A stretch of 64,000 nucleotides of DNA from Spirodela intermedia. Its lineage: Eukaryota > Streptophyta > Magnoliopsida > Alismatales > Araceae. Every line of letters starts with the position of its first letter. The first letter of the stretch is position 1. The position numbers and the translations under genes are program-made. The DNA lies in assembly GCA_902729315.2 (NCBI GenBank), contig LR746272.1, positions 3,940,035 to 4,004,034 on the forward strand, written 5' to 3'. The notes under the pieces are model-generated. The model searched no databases. It was not told where the DNA came from and saw only the letters and a program-made list of their open reading frames with translations. Shown here in pieces: positions 37,814 to 49,207 of the stretch.

Positions 37814-39457
37814 TGATAAGTCTTCATTATCATGAGTAAATAATTAGTAAATAATATAATTTTAGCCTTAACTCATGATAAATAGACTTATATTTGTGTT
37901 AAAGTGTGAAAAGTGGTTTTCAGTTGATTAACGTGAATTTTTGGGTAATTATGTGATTTTATACGATTTTTACAGTCTTACTTTTGAGATAAATGAAGAA
38001 CAAGAAATAAAAATAAAAATATTGCAAAATGGGGGGACCCGCCGGCCAGCCGGGCCCGCAAGCGGGTCGGAAGCGCAGTCGGGAGTAGCCGCGAGCAGGG
38101 ACTCGAGCGGCTTAGCTTGGACCGATAGGGGCACGTGTGCGCCACTCCCCTTCCACGTCACCGGTGGCCAGCCGGCTGTGGGGCAAGGAGTGGTCGTACA
38201 TGCGAGAGAAGTGACTTTGCTTCTGAAGCTAACATTACTATATATTCGCCCGAAAAATCGGCGCACAACCGATGTGGGACTAAACCCGCGTCACACCTTC
38301 CTCACAGGCGGGCGACCGGCACGGGTTCGAATCCTCCCAGAGTCAAAATTCATATCTTTTTATCTGATTATCGCGACTTTCTTGCAGATCGCCGGTGAAG
38401 GATTAAGCAACCAGAATCGCTGGATCATCAGCGAAAATCTCGTCAACACGATTCACGGAGCATTGCTACTAAAATTGCTGAATGATTCGCGATAAAAGGA
38501 TCGTGAATCCATCGAGTAAATCATCTCCGATTGATTGACGAACAAGCCGTCGTCGGGAAGAGAACGATCCGCCGGGAGACGAGTCGCCACCTCTTGAGAG
38601 CGTACCAGATGCGATGAAGAGCCTCCTCTTGCTGCGCGGACTTGAGGATGAAGCTCCCTGACACGCGCCCCACCTCCATCCAGCTCCTCTCCATCGGGTG
38701 ACAGCCGCCGGAGAGCCGCAAAGTTGCCGTTTTTCCGCTCCGCCAGGTGACAGCCGCCGGAGACGATTCGACGACCCACTTCATTGATCTCTAGACTTCG
38801 CGAGAAGATCTAGAGATTGCCCATGTCGTCTTTGTCCAAAGAGAGCCTTCGAGGCCGTGGGCACTGCACGACGATCCTCCCGAACGCTCAGGATTCCGGT
38901 GCATCGCCGACGCATCGCCGACGCATCGCCGTCGCGACGCCGGAACTCTGTTTTCCTGCTTTCAATTTACTTTACACTTCATTTAGTGATAATTTTTGTG
39001 TTTTTAAGTTACGAAAATATACTTTGTTCAATTACGATTCTTCCGGCTTTTACAGATCTTAATTTGATTAATTAAATCATCTGTAATCGTTTACACAAGA
39101 ATCGTCGGGCGGAACTCTGTTTCCGCCCGATTCGCGTTCGTTGGGCGCTGATGTCATCTTGACGTCCGCGTCCTTATTTCCTTTTTTTTTCGTGAATTTT
39201 AAATATATTTCCTTCTTATTTCCTAGTATAAAATTCATAGAAAATCGTATTCATTGAGAAAAATTCTGAATAATTACCAGATATTATATTACATCCCTGT
39301 GATCGACCTGGAAAATTACCGCTATTTTTGGAATTTTTATTGAATTATAATTGATATATTTATTTAGAAATACTTCTAAATATCCGAAAATTCGTATTTT
39401 CTAGTTTTATAAATTTTGTATTTGCGTGATTTAATATACAACGACTGAGTCACGTCA
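37814..39457 (+). repeat. Z-family solo LTR, complete (C), TSD GCTAC
   Basis: TGATAAGTC...GACTGAGTCACGTCA, 1644 bp, flanked by GCTAC at 37809-37813 and GCTAC at 39458-39462. It has kept many CG dinucleotides, so it is comparatively young. It contains a TATA-like ACTATATATT near 38230 and a GGTTCGAATCC word at 38324-38334. Confidence 0.92.
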
Positions 39458-39462
39458 GCTAC

Positions 39463-40739
39463 CTACTTATGATGTTTATAATAATAATAATAATAAAAAA
39501 GAAACAAATGGAAAATGCTACTTGGGTCTAGAGAGAAGGTTGAAGATAGTTTGAAAACTTGAGTAAACTTCGGATCATTTAATTAATGATTTCTGAAAAT
39601 GAAAGATGTTGAAGTTTATGCATTGAAGAGAATGAAAGTTAAGATGAATATTTTTTGAAATAGCTCATTTGGATATAGAAACATTTTTTATTTTTGATCT
39701 TGTAGGAAACTATTTCGAATCACATGAACATCTGAATATTTATTTGAATGCCATCTCTACTGGGAAAAATGAGAAAGTAAATAATTCATATAAAAGAATT
39801 AATAAATAACTTTAACTTTGTAAGTCTTTTGCTTATTGCTAGGGACTAGTAAATTTCAGTTCCCTAAAATATTGTGTATTAAATCAGAAAGAAAATAAGA
39901 AAGAGAATAAGGAAGAGAACATATCAATTGTGATACATCAGCTGCATATGTGGACAAAAGGTGAAGAAACAATGATGATTTAGATCTCATCAAGACACGA
40001 AACTATTATATTTTTGGCTAGGAAATTCTAGTTAAATTTTAATGGAAATGAACATGAGAAATATGGAGATTTGAACTTTGGAAGGTTCAAACATCATTAT
40101 CATACATTGTGGAAAATGATAGGTTTTTAAATAGGTATTTGAAATGTTGGTGCTTCAATAAAATAAGAAAATATGCATAGGATGAGTATTATTATACTTA
40201 TTTTATTTATAGTATGAGACTAACTCCACTTGACTTTTATGCAGTCAAGTGATGATTCTCTCATATTTTCTTGATAATTATTTGATTGGAAGGACTTAGG
40301 TGAGCTCTTATTATGAGTTAGAAGTAATGGAAGAAGCCCAAGTCTTTAACCCAAGTCTTATGGAGAGGACATGCCTAATATATTTATGGGCTCAAGAGAG
40401 GGTGTCACTTTGGCTTAGCCCATTTGGACTTAAAAGGGTTATCAAGAGATAAGATCTAGGCTGTCCATTTTAGGGCATCTTAAGATGAGATTAAGAGAAG
40501 GATTAGAGTGCCGCCCTCATGAAATGATTTGGACCGTCCACTAAGAGAATCGATTATTAATCTTAACCGTTCATTAGAGGGGCCTAACTCTTGAGAGGAT
40601 TAAGGCATTTCACCCCCCTCTTGGAGGGTGCTTTTTGACTCTTTCTCTAGCAGTGGATAGCTGAAGGAAATAGAAGGGAAACCAAGGCCTGATCACCGAC
40701 ATTCTCGTGCCCAGGATCATTGTGGAGAAGAGATTACTT
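39463..40739. other. AT-rich sequence beyond the C insertion, probably retroelement-derived
   Basis: This may be the continuation of the X element after the inserted LTR, but no termini or coding motifs were found. Confidence 0.35.
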
Positions 40740-41165
40740 GGAGCGCATCAGGATCATTATGGATCGAGCATCACTTGGCCTAGGACTAGCACACAATGAG
40801 GTTTGTATAAGATCTAGATTTAGGGCATCTTTGTAATCCTCTTTGTGGATAGATTAACTTTTCATTCAAACTAGTTTTATCATTTATTCTATCATTCTAT
40901 TGTGTTAGATCTATTCTCTCTCTTTTGCTAGGCTTTCTATAACTCTTGTCTTCACCTTTTTACATTTAATTCTGCCCTCTATAATTGCATGTATATATAT
41001 ATCTACATAATAAATAAAATAAGTAAAATTCATACTCCCATTACCCACATTCCCTGAGGATTGACCTTTACTTATCTTAAATACAAGAGTTAAGTTTTAT
41101 AAATATTATTTGCATGAACTTGGTTGCATCACGACGACATATTTAACCTCTAATTTGAGTTCATC
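40740..41165 (+). repeat. Left arm of a large inverted repeat (Y), LTR-like
   Basis: Matches the reverse complement of about 43430-43860: shared words include AAGATCTAGATTT, ACTAGTTTTATCATTTATTC and GACGACATATTTAACCT. The CT-rich middle and the GACGACA end look like an LTR 3' half. I could not find its 5' end. Confidence 0.65.
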
Positions 41166-43429
41166 AAAATCTCTAGGTTGGAAGTAGTGTGCAAAGAAAT
41201 TCATATAAAAAGTCTGATGTTCTTGGCAAGATGATATCAAGAGGTCTTATTGAATCACACATCTATCAATCAATAACTATAGACTCATTATATTACATTG
41301 TTCATAGATCAAACAAAAGAGAGTATGAATTTGTCTAGTCTTATATGTCAATCTAGAATTCTTATCAGCTTGAGAAGAAAAGTTGTAGAAATGCTCTGAT
41401 TTAGTGGAGGATAGAAATAATTTTTAATGGCAGCTAGGCAATTTATTAGAAGACACAAGTATAGAGAAAATACTAAGATTTCAAGAATGAAAATTGGACA
41501 AATTTGAATTCTGAAAAAATTATTAGAATCTATTATACATATAAATTTAAAATATTTCTGGATCCTAATTCTAAAATAAATTTTATTTATTTCAAGGGTC
41601 CCTTTAGATAGAAGAAGTTCTATGATACCTTGATAGTGGATGTGCAAAAGACAATTAGAAAGAGTAGGTGGTTTACCTCATTTGTTGAAAAAAGGAAAAA
41701 TCATATTATATGAAACTATATAATTAAATGAACCTACACTGACTAAGAAAATAATATTTTGAAGTTCTAGTACAATTTAATTAGCATTAATCAACTATGT
41801 GATACTAGAATAAAATTTTAATTTGAAGTCAATTGTTATTGTATTTTGTATGCTAAAGAAAATAATGTTCTTCTTATTGCTACTTATGATGCTTGAGTTA
41901 TCAGGAATGAGCATGAGTTTAGTTGAATATAAATTCAGAAATAACTCAAAATTATAATGTCAAATATCTGAAAAGGAATTCAAAGAATGGTATTGTTACT
42001 CATAATGTTCAATTTCATTATTTAGTTTATTTTACCACTTGAAATTATTACCTTGTATATTTTTGTGAAAATTATTAGTATTTATATAACTGTCATTATT
42101 AGCAAATTATGATTGACACATCAAAATAAATAAGAGTATCTGAAGCACAAATATTAGATCATTACTTTTGAATGATTTTACATATTGAATCAACTGATTA
42201 AAATATCATTCCTCTTGCCACGCAAGATTTTTTTTAATATCAACAAATATTATTTTTTGATATTTAACTTATAAATATTAATTTACTATTCTAACTTTTA
42301 ATTTACTATTGAAATTAAAAATTTTAACTTAATTTTTTGAATTTGAAGTCGAATTTCATATCTTATTACAATGCTACATATTAGAAATCAAATTATGAAT
42401 TTGCATATTGATATAAATGCTCGTCTTTATATTAAATCTAACATTACATCAAAATTTTGAAAGCATAGAAAAATTATCCTTGCAACCTGTTTTCATTGAT
42501 TTTTCATTGCCAAGATGAGGGAGATTGTTGGAGCATTAGTTGCATAATGTTTTGATGATGATAAGCAACCCTAAGATCACGTCAAAAATCAAAGTATACT
42601 TATTTTTCATGTAATTAGGGTCCAAGTTTACCCAAGTTAAAAACTTAGGATCCAATAAATTCAACCCCCTCTATTTGATCTAAGTATGGAAAAAGGACAC
42701 ATGGCACCAAAAAAAAACTCAACCTACGCAAATTTAAGTTTATAAACTTAAATCTAATAGTACTTAGATTAGCCGCTGAAGATATTGGAGAATTAATTAA
42801 ATAATGATAAATACACAAAATAATGATAAATAGATGAAATTGTGGTGCTCATTTAATACATATTATTATACATCAAAGTTCTATTAGATAGGGGAAGGAA
42901 ATTAATCAAGTGTAAAATCAGAAAAATCTAAGCAATAATATTAAATATCCAAATGACAATCGTAAGAAGGAATTTACTCATGCTTTTGAATTAAAGAATC
43001 TAGATAGATTTACTACTCAAAATTATTACTTTCTTCATCACATTGGAAGTTTTAATATTTACAAAAGTTGCCGCTGATGGAAAGTAATAATTAATGCATG
43101 AGAATTAGTAAGAATGCTTGAACTTAAATAGTGGTATGAAACCTTATCCTGTATACTAAATGTCTCAATGTTGAACTAATTCATTAAATATAAATTATTG
43201 AAGTTAGAGCTCATGATTTTACGAATATTGATAAATATTATTATTATTATTTTTGAAATAGCATAAGTCGTAGAAGTAATAATGATTCTCAATGAAATTT
43301 TATTTTAATGTGTCTACTTCATATTTGTCATTAATTTGATGTAATTTAGAATAAATTTTATAATTATTAATTTATTTAATATATTCTTTTTTCTAGTTTA
43401 TGTATAATAAATTATTACTAAAGGGTGAA
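41166..43429 (+). mobile_element. Copia-like retroelement debris between the Y arms
   Basis: At 42511-42526 the sequence AAGATGAGGGAGATTGTTGG resembles the classic copia polypurine tract followed by an LTR starting TGTTGG (42526). The upstream AT-rich DNA holds only fragmentary frames. The call rests on this junction alone; the extent is a guess. Confidence 0.4.
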
Positions 43430-43860
43430 CTTGATTTAAAGGTTAAATATGTCGTCATAATGCAACTAAGTTCCTACAAATAATATTTATAGGGCCTCAA
43501 TCTTTTGTTTAGGATAAGTAAGGGTTGATCCTCAAAGAGTGTGGGTAATAAGAATAAGAATTTTCCTTATCTTATTTCTTATATATATATATACTTGAGA
43601 TCGTGAAGGGCGAAATTCATCTAACAAGGGTAAAGACAAAAGAAAGAAAAAGTGTAGCAAATGAGAGAGAATAAATCTAATATAATGAAATGATAGAATA
43701 AATGATAAAACTAGTTCGAACTAAGAGTTAATCTATTTATGGAGAAGATTACAAGGACGTCTCAAATCTAGATCTTGTATTGACCTTGTTGTGCGTCAGT
43801 CTTAAGCTAAGTGGTGCTTAGTCTACGACAATTTTGATGTGCTTTAGAAAGTCCTCTCCT
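43430..43860 (-). repeat. Right arm of the Y inverted repeat
   Basis: Reverse-complement partner of 40740-41165, beginning GGTTAAATATGTCGTC. See the left arm for the shared words. Confidence 0.65.
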
Positions 43861-43939
43861 CTATGATGATCATAATTATTAAGAAAAAGATAATAAAAAG
43901 GAGGGGGGGCTTTAAGCACATCAAAATTTTGATGGACTT

Positions 43940-44660
43940 TAAGAAAAAGAAAATAAAATAAAAAAATATAAAGGAGGGGAGGCAGACCTGCCGGTCAATT
44001 TGGCTCACAAGCAAATTGGAAGTGCAGTCAGCAGCTATAGACCGATCGGGGCACATGTGCATCACCGCCCTTCCACGTCACTGGTGGCCAGTTGGGCATG
44101 GGGTGAGGAGTGGTCGTACACATGCGAGAAAGAGACTAATTGATTCCCAAACCTTGTATTACTATATTTCGTCCCAAAATTCAACATATAACCGATGTGA
44201 GATTAAACCCTAGTCACACTTTCCCCAAAATGATTTTATGATTTTAATATCAAAAATATCTCTTATTTATAACAACGAGATATCATGATGATGTCACTAT
44301 ATAAAGATATTTGAGAACTTATTCTCTCTCTCTCATGTAGGCAGGCGACCAGCGAGTTTGAATTCTACTAGAGTCAAAACTTGTATTTTTAATTTGATTA
44401 AATCATTATTTTCTTGTAGATCGCTACTGAAGGATTAAGCTGCCAAAATTGCTTAATCAATCAGCAAAAATCTCATCAACGTGATTCACAGAGCATCGTT
44501 ACTAAAATTACAAAATGATTTGTAATAAAAGGATCATAAATCTATCGAGTAAATCATCTCTAATTGATTGACAAACAAGTTGTCGTCGCGAAGAGGACGA
44601 TCTGTTAAGAGACAAGTCACCACCTCCTATGAGCGTATCAAATGTGATGAAGAGCCTCTT
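43940..44660 (+). repeat. Z-family LTR fragment (D)
   Basis: Matches the Z LTR from the A-rich run before its GC-rich core to AGAGCCTCTT, where it is cut by the start of an oppositely oriented Z element at 44661. The LTR 5' end is missing and CG sites are heavily decayed. Confidence 0.75.
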
Positions 44661-45263
44661 TCAAGTGACTCAGTGGTTGTATAGTAAATCATGTAAATCT
44701 AAAATTTATAAAACTAGAATATACCAATTTTAGGATATTTAGAAGTATTTCTGAAAAATTAAATCAATTATAATTCAATAAAATTTCCCAAAAATATGGT
44801 ATTTTTCAAGTTGATCATAAGGATGGAAAATAATATCTTGAAATATTTCAGATTTTTCTACAAAGAATATGATTTTTTATAAATTTTAGACTAAGAAATA
44901 AAAATAAAATATATTAAAAATTCACAACAAAGGAAAATAAGGGGTGCAGACCTTAAGATGACGTTAGCACCCAACGAACATGAATCGTGTGGAAACAGAG
45001 TTCTACTTGGTAATTCTTTTGTAAGTGATTACAGATGATTTAATTTGTCAAATTAAGATGTGTAAAAGCTAGAAGAATCGTAATTGAATGAAGAATAGTT
45101 TGATAAATTTAAATCACACAAATTATCATTAAATAAAATAAAAATTAAGTTGAAAATATTTTTCTTATTTTTATCTTGTTTTGTAAGGCTCTCATTCATT
45201 AGTAAATACTTTCTAATTTTTTTCATCTAAATTGATATTCTAATTTCGCTACTCACCCGTTTC

Positions 45264-45970
45264 TTAATGTATTTTTTTCTGCATAATTTTCCCTTGCTCT
45301 ATTTTATCTTCCATACATATTTGTTCAATTTGTGAGGAGTGAAATATTTCAATCTTAGACTTAATTCTAATGGGCTGTAGGTTTTGAAGGATGGAAGAAT
45401 TGTCTACTTTAATCTCAGATCTAATGAATTCATTAAAATTCAAATTTTCTCCTCTAAAATTATCTTTATATTCATATTCATTATTTTCGTTTCTCCCTAT
45501 TAGTTGAATCAACTCTTTTTCTAGCTTTTCATTTCTCAACTCATCAAATTCTTCATCTTCTGAAAGCTATCTTCTAATTTTGGTATATGATATACATCAT
45601 CATCCTCACTACCAACATGCATCGCTGTAAAATACTAATTAGATTTATTAATTTTGTCTCCTACATCTCTCAAATCAATTGGCTTTTACTCACCTGAAAT
45701 CTATTTTTCCTCATTTCTATCCTTACTCCCTTCTACTAAATTTTGATGATTTTTTTCATGACTAGTTGTTGTTTCTTCATTTAGGGACTCTTTCTTTTCA
45801 TCATCATTACTATATTCATTCATCCATTGTGAGTAATAAATGTTTTTATTCAAATTTTCTAGTACTATATTTTCAACTTTAATATTCTCATTTACTTTTA
45901 ATGGCTCATTTATTTTCTTTAATAATTGGAAATAAGGATCAGGTAAAATATTCTCACTCAATGTATTCAT
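45264..45970 (-). pseudogene. Acidic reading frame of the Z element (minus copy)
   Basis: The frames at 45970-45701 and 45539-45264 align with 54690-55270 of the plus-strand copy: SQWMNEYSNDDEKKESL here against SQLMNEYSEDDEEKESL there, and KLEKELIQLIGRNENN against KLEKELIQLMGRNENN. It is rich in Glu, Asn and Lys, with no catalytic motif. Stops separate the two frames. Function unknown; it follows gag where protease/pol would be expected. Confidence 0.6.
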
Positions 45971-46266
45971 TGTCCTAAAATTTTCATTTCATGGTTTTTT
46001 TCTTAAATTTATCTAGCTAGACTCTCCTTACTGAAATCCTACTATTAGACAATTTCTTGAATTTTCTATGGGCTGACTAGGTGGCTGTCCCTTTTCTCTT
46101 TTTTTTTCAAAAGCTTTTATAAATTATTTTCACTAAAATATCATTTAGTTCATTAGTTGCTACATCATTTGACTCATTTGCTGCATCATATCCATAAAAT
46201 CAGGTTGGGTTTGAGAGGGCTGATTTTTCTGAAATTTATGTTCCTATTTTGGACGAAATTCAAAAT

Positions 46267-47300
46267 TTAAATTGGGTCTAAGTGCTTTTGAATTTTGAAT
46301 ATTATTTGGATCTCTCTACGAAAAATTATTCTGCTAATTAAGATTATAAGAATTAAAAAAATACTACCTATTTTGACTAAAATCATGGGGTACTTGCACT
46401 TGCCCTTGCCTAAGTTAAAATGATTGACCAAAATTATAATATTGAAATTCGAAATGATCATTTTCATGATATATAGGATAGGTACCATATGCATTAAATT
46501 GAGGGTTAGGAGGCTTTCTAATATTGTCATAAATAAATCAAGTTTTTCTAATCTTTTATTAATTTGAATAATCTCATTTCTTAAATTAGAATCATCATCA
46601 TAATGTACCTCATAAATTTTTCTCTTCTTATCTCTATCACATAACTCAAAAGAGGCTTAATCTTTAGAATTTTTACTTAAATTCTCATAAAGGTTGTAAA
46701 TCTCATTAGGGGTTTTCTCCATAAAAACTCCACATATAGAATCAACCATATTTCTATGTTGTTTTAATAATTCATCATAAAAAATTCTATTGAGCTCCCA
46801 CTTAAGTATAGTATGATGAGGACAGTTTCAAAGCAAATCTTTGAATTTTTTTCATGACTTATGTAAAATTTCTCTTAGCCTTTGAGCAAAATTCTATATA
46901 TGTTTTCTCATATTTTGAGTTTTTTCTATGGAATAAATTTTTCAAAGAAAGGCATATTCTAGTGTGGATAGCTAATTCTCTATCTAATGTAGATAACTAA
47001 TAATTAGCTTTGTCCCTAAGTGTATGAGGAAATAATTTCATCTTAATAATTTTTGGTGTAACTTGAGGGAGATTAGCTAAATTACAGATCATATGAAAAT
47101 TTTCTAAATACTAATGAGGTTCCTCTAAAGGTAATATATGAAAATTAGAGAGTATTTGGAAAATTTCTAGATTAATTTTGAATTTAATAGTGGGTGTTAA
47201 TGGGACCCTATTTGGATGCTAAAGATCTATCAGAATTGATTTTTCTTTCGAGTTTTTGGTTTTGGACAAGATAGTATAAGAGTTTTCTAACCTTGGGTGT
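46267..47300 (-). pseudogene. Gag remnant of the minus-strand Z element
   Basis: Matches 53330-54400 of the plus-strand element in reverse complement, with many stops and frameshifts. No intact domain remains. Confidence 0.6.
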
Positions 47301-49207
47301 AAGGATCTTCTACCATGCATAAAAATCAATCAATTCAAGATTTTTTTTTTGATAATTATTCCCTTTCTTCAATTTGCTCTAGTCCTCGTCTTGCTCCTCT
47401 TCATGCTCTTTTGTTTTTAAGTTTTTTGCAAGAAGAAATTAAAAATAAGAGTTTTTTTTTTGTACTCTAAGAGAAAAATCAAAAAATACCAAATATTATG
47501 TAATACATCTCTAGCAATGGCAGCAAGTTTGATGTGACTTAGTCGTTGTATAGTAAATCATGTAAATTTAAAATTTATAAAACTAGAAAAAACAATTTTC
47601 AGATATTTAGAAGTATCTCTGAAAAAATAAATCAATTCTAATTCAATAAAAATTTCCAAAAATATTGGTAATTTTCCAAGTTGATCACAGGGATGTAAAA
47701 TAATATTTGGAAATATTTTAGAATTGTTCACAAAAATATAACTTTTTATTAAGTTTAGACTAAGAACTAAAAATAAAATATATTTAAAATTCACAAAAAG
47801 GGAAATAAGGGCTGCAGATGTCAAGCTGATGTTGGTGGTCGACGAATGAGAATGAGGTAGAAACAGAGTTTCATTCGATGATTTTTACGTAAGTGATTAT
47901 AGATGATTTAATTGGTCAAATTAAGATATGTAAAAATAAGAAGAATCATAATTGTATGGAGAATAGTTTGGTAAATTTAAATCACAAAAATTATCACTAA
48001 ATGAAGTAAAAATTAAGTTAAAAGTAGAAAAGATAGAGTTCTGCTCTCGTGATAGCAATTGTCGGAATTCCATATTTAGGAGGGTCATTGATAAGTCTTC
48101 ATTATCACGAGTTAATAATTAATAAATAATATAATTTTAGCCTTAACTCATGATGAATAGACTTATGTTTGTGTTGAATTGTGAAAAGTGATTTTAGTTC
48201 ATTAATGTGATTTTTTGGCTAATTATGTAATTTTATAAAAGAAATATGATTTTTATAATGTTATTTTTGAGATAAATAAAGAAAAATAAAATAAAATAAA
48301 AAAATAGAAAAAGGGTGGAGACTCACTGGCCAGCCGAGCCCACAAGCAACTCGGAAGCACAGTCAGGGCGTAGTTGTGAGTAGGGACTTGAGCAACCATG
48401 GACCATGGGGGCACGTGCGTGCCACTCCCCTACCACGTCACAAGTGGCCAACTAGTTGTGGGGCAAGGAGTGATCGTACACACGCGAGAAAAGGACTCAT
48501 TGATTCCCAAATCTTACGTTATCATATATCTATCTCAACACTCAACGTACAAGCGATGTGAGACTAAACCGGTGGTCACACCTACCTAGGAATGATTTTA
48601 TGATTTTAATACTAAAAATATCCCTTATTTATAACAACGAAATATCATGATGATGTCATTGTATAAAGGTATTCGAGAACTTATTCCCTCTCTCATGTAG
48701 GCTAGCAATTAGTGTGGATTCGAATCCTACTAGAGCCAAAAGTCATACTTTTATCTAATTAAATCATGACTTTCCTCTAGATCGCCAGTGAAGGATTAAG
48801 CTGCCATAGTTGCTTGATTATTGATAAAAAATCTTGTCAACACAATTCGCAGAGCATTGTTACTAAAATTGCTGAATGATTCGTAATAAAAGGATTGTGA
48901 ATCTATCGAGTAAATCATCTCTAATTGTTTGATGAGTATGCCATCGTCGGGAAGAGGATGATCCACGAAAAGATAAGTCACCACCTCTTGAGAGCATACC
49001 AGATGTGATGAAGAGCCTCTTCTTGTTGCGTGAATTTGAAGATGAAGCTCCTTGACACACGCCCCACCTCTATCCAGCTCCTCTCTGCTGGGTGACAGCC
49101 GCTGGAGACGATTCGATGACCCATTTTATTGATCTTTAGACTTCACAAGAAGATCTAGAGATTGTCCACGTTGTCGTTGTCTGAGGAGAGCTTTCAAGGA
49201 TGTGGAT

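Larger units (their letters stand above)
44661..48045 (-). mobile_element. Pol-less Z-family Ty3/gypsy element, minus orientation, internally deleted
   Basis: On the minus strand: a 5' LTR piece (about 48045-47530, ending CACATCA); then a degenerate tRNA-Asp-type primer site (47529-47505) homologous to that of the 53.0-kb element; then gag remnants (about 47300-46270); an acidic frame (45970-45264); and finally a 3' LTR piece whose 5' half is missing (45156-44661). A deletion joins the interior to the middle of the 3' LTR. It lies against a plus-strand Z LTR fragment on its left. Confidence 0.75.

Noticed and set aside
38300-38345. A functional tRNA gene at the GGTTCGAATCC word
   Set aside because: No acceptor stem, D-arm or anticodon arm can be folded around it; only the B-box-like word remains.
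38135-38784. Genes within LTR copies (also 49434-50990 and 63192-63973)
   Set aside because: The same frames recur in every Z LTR with different breaks. They reflect the GC-rich LTR core; the coding potential is not conserved.
39463-41165. 3' LTR of the X element
   Set aside because: The sequence does not match the X 5' LTR at 31920-33945.
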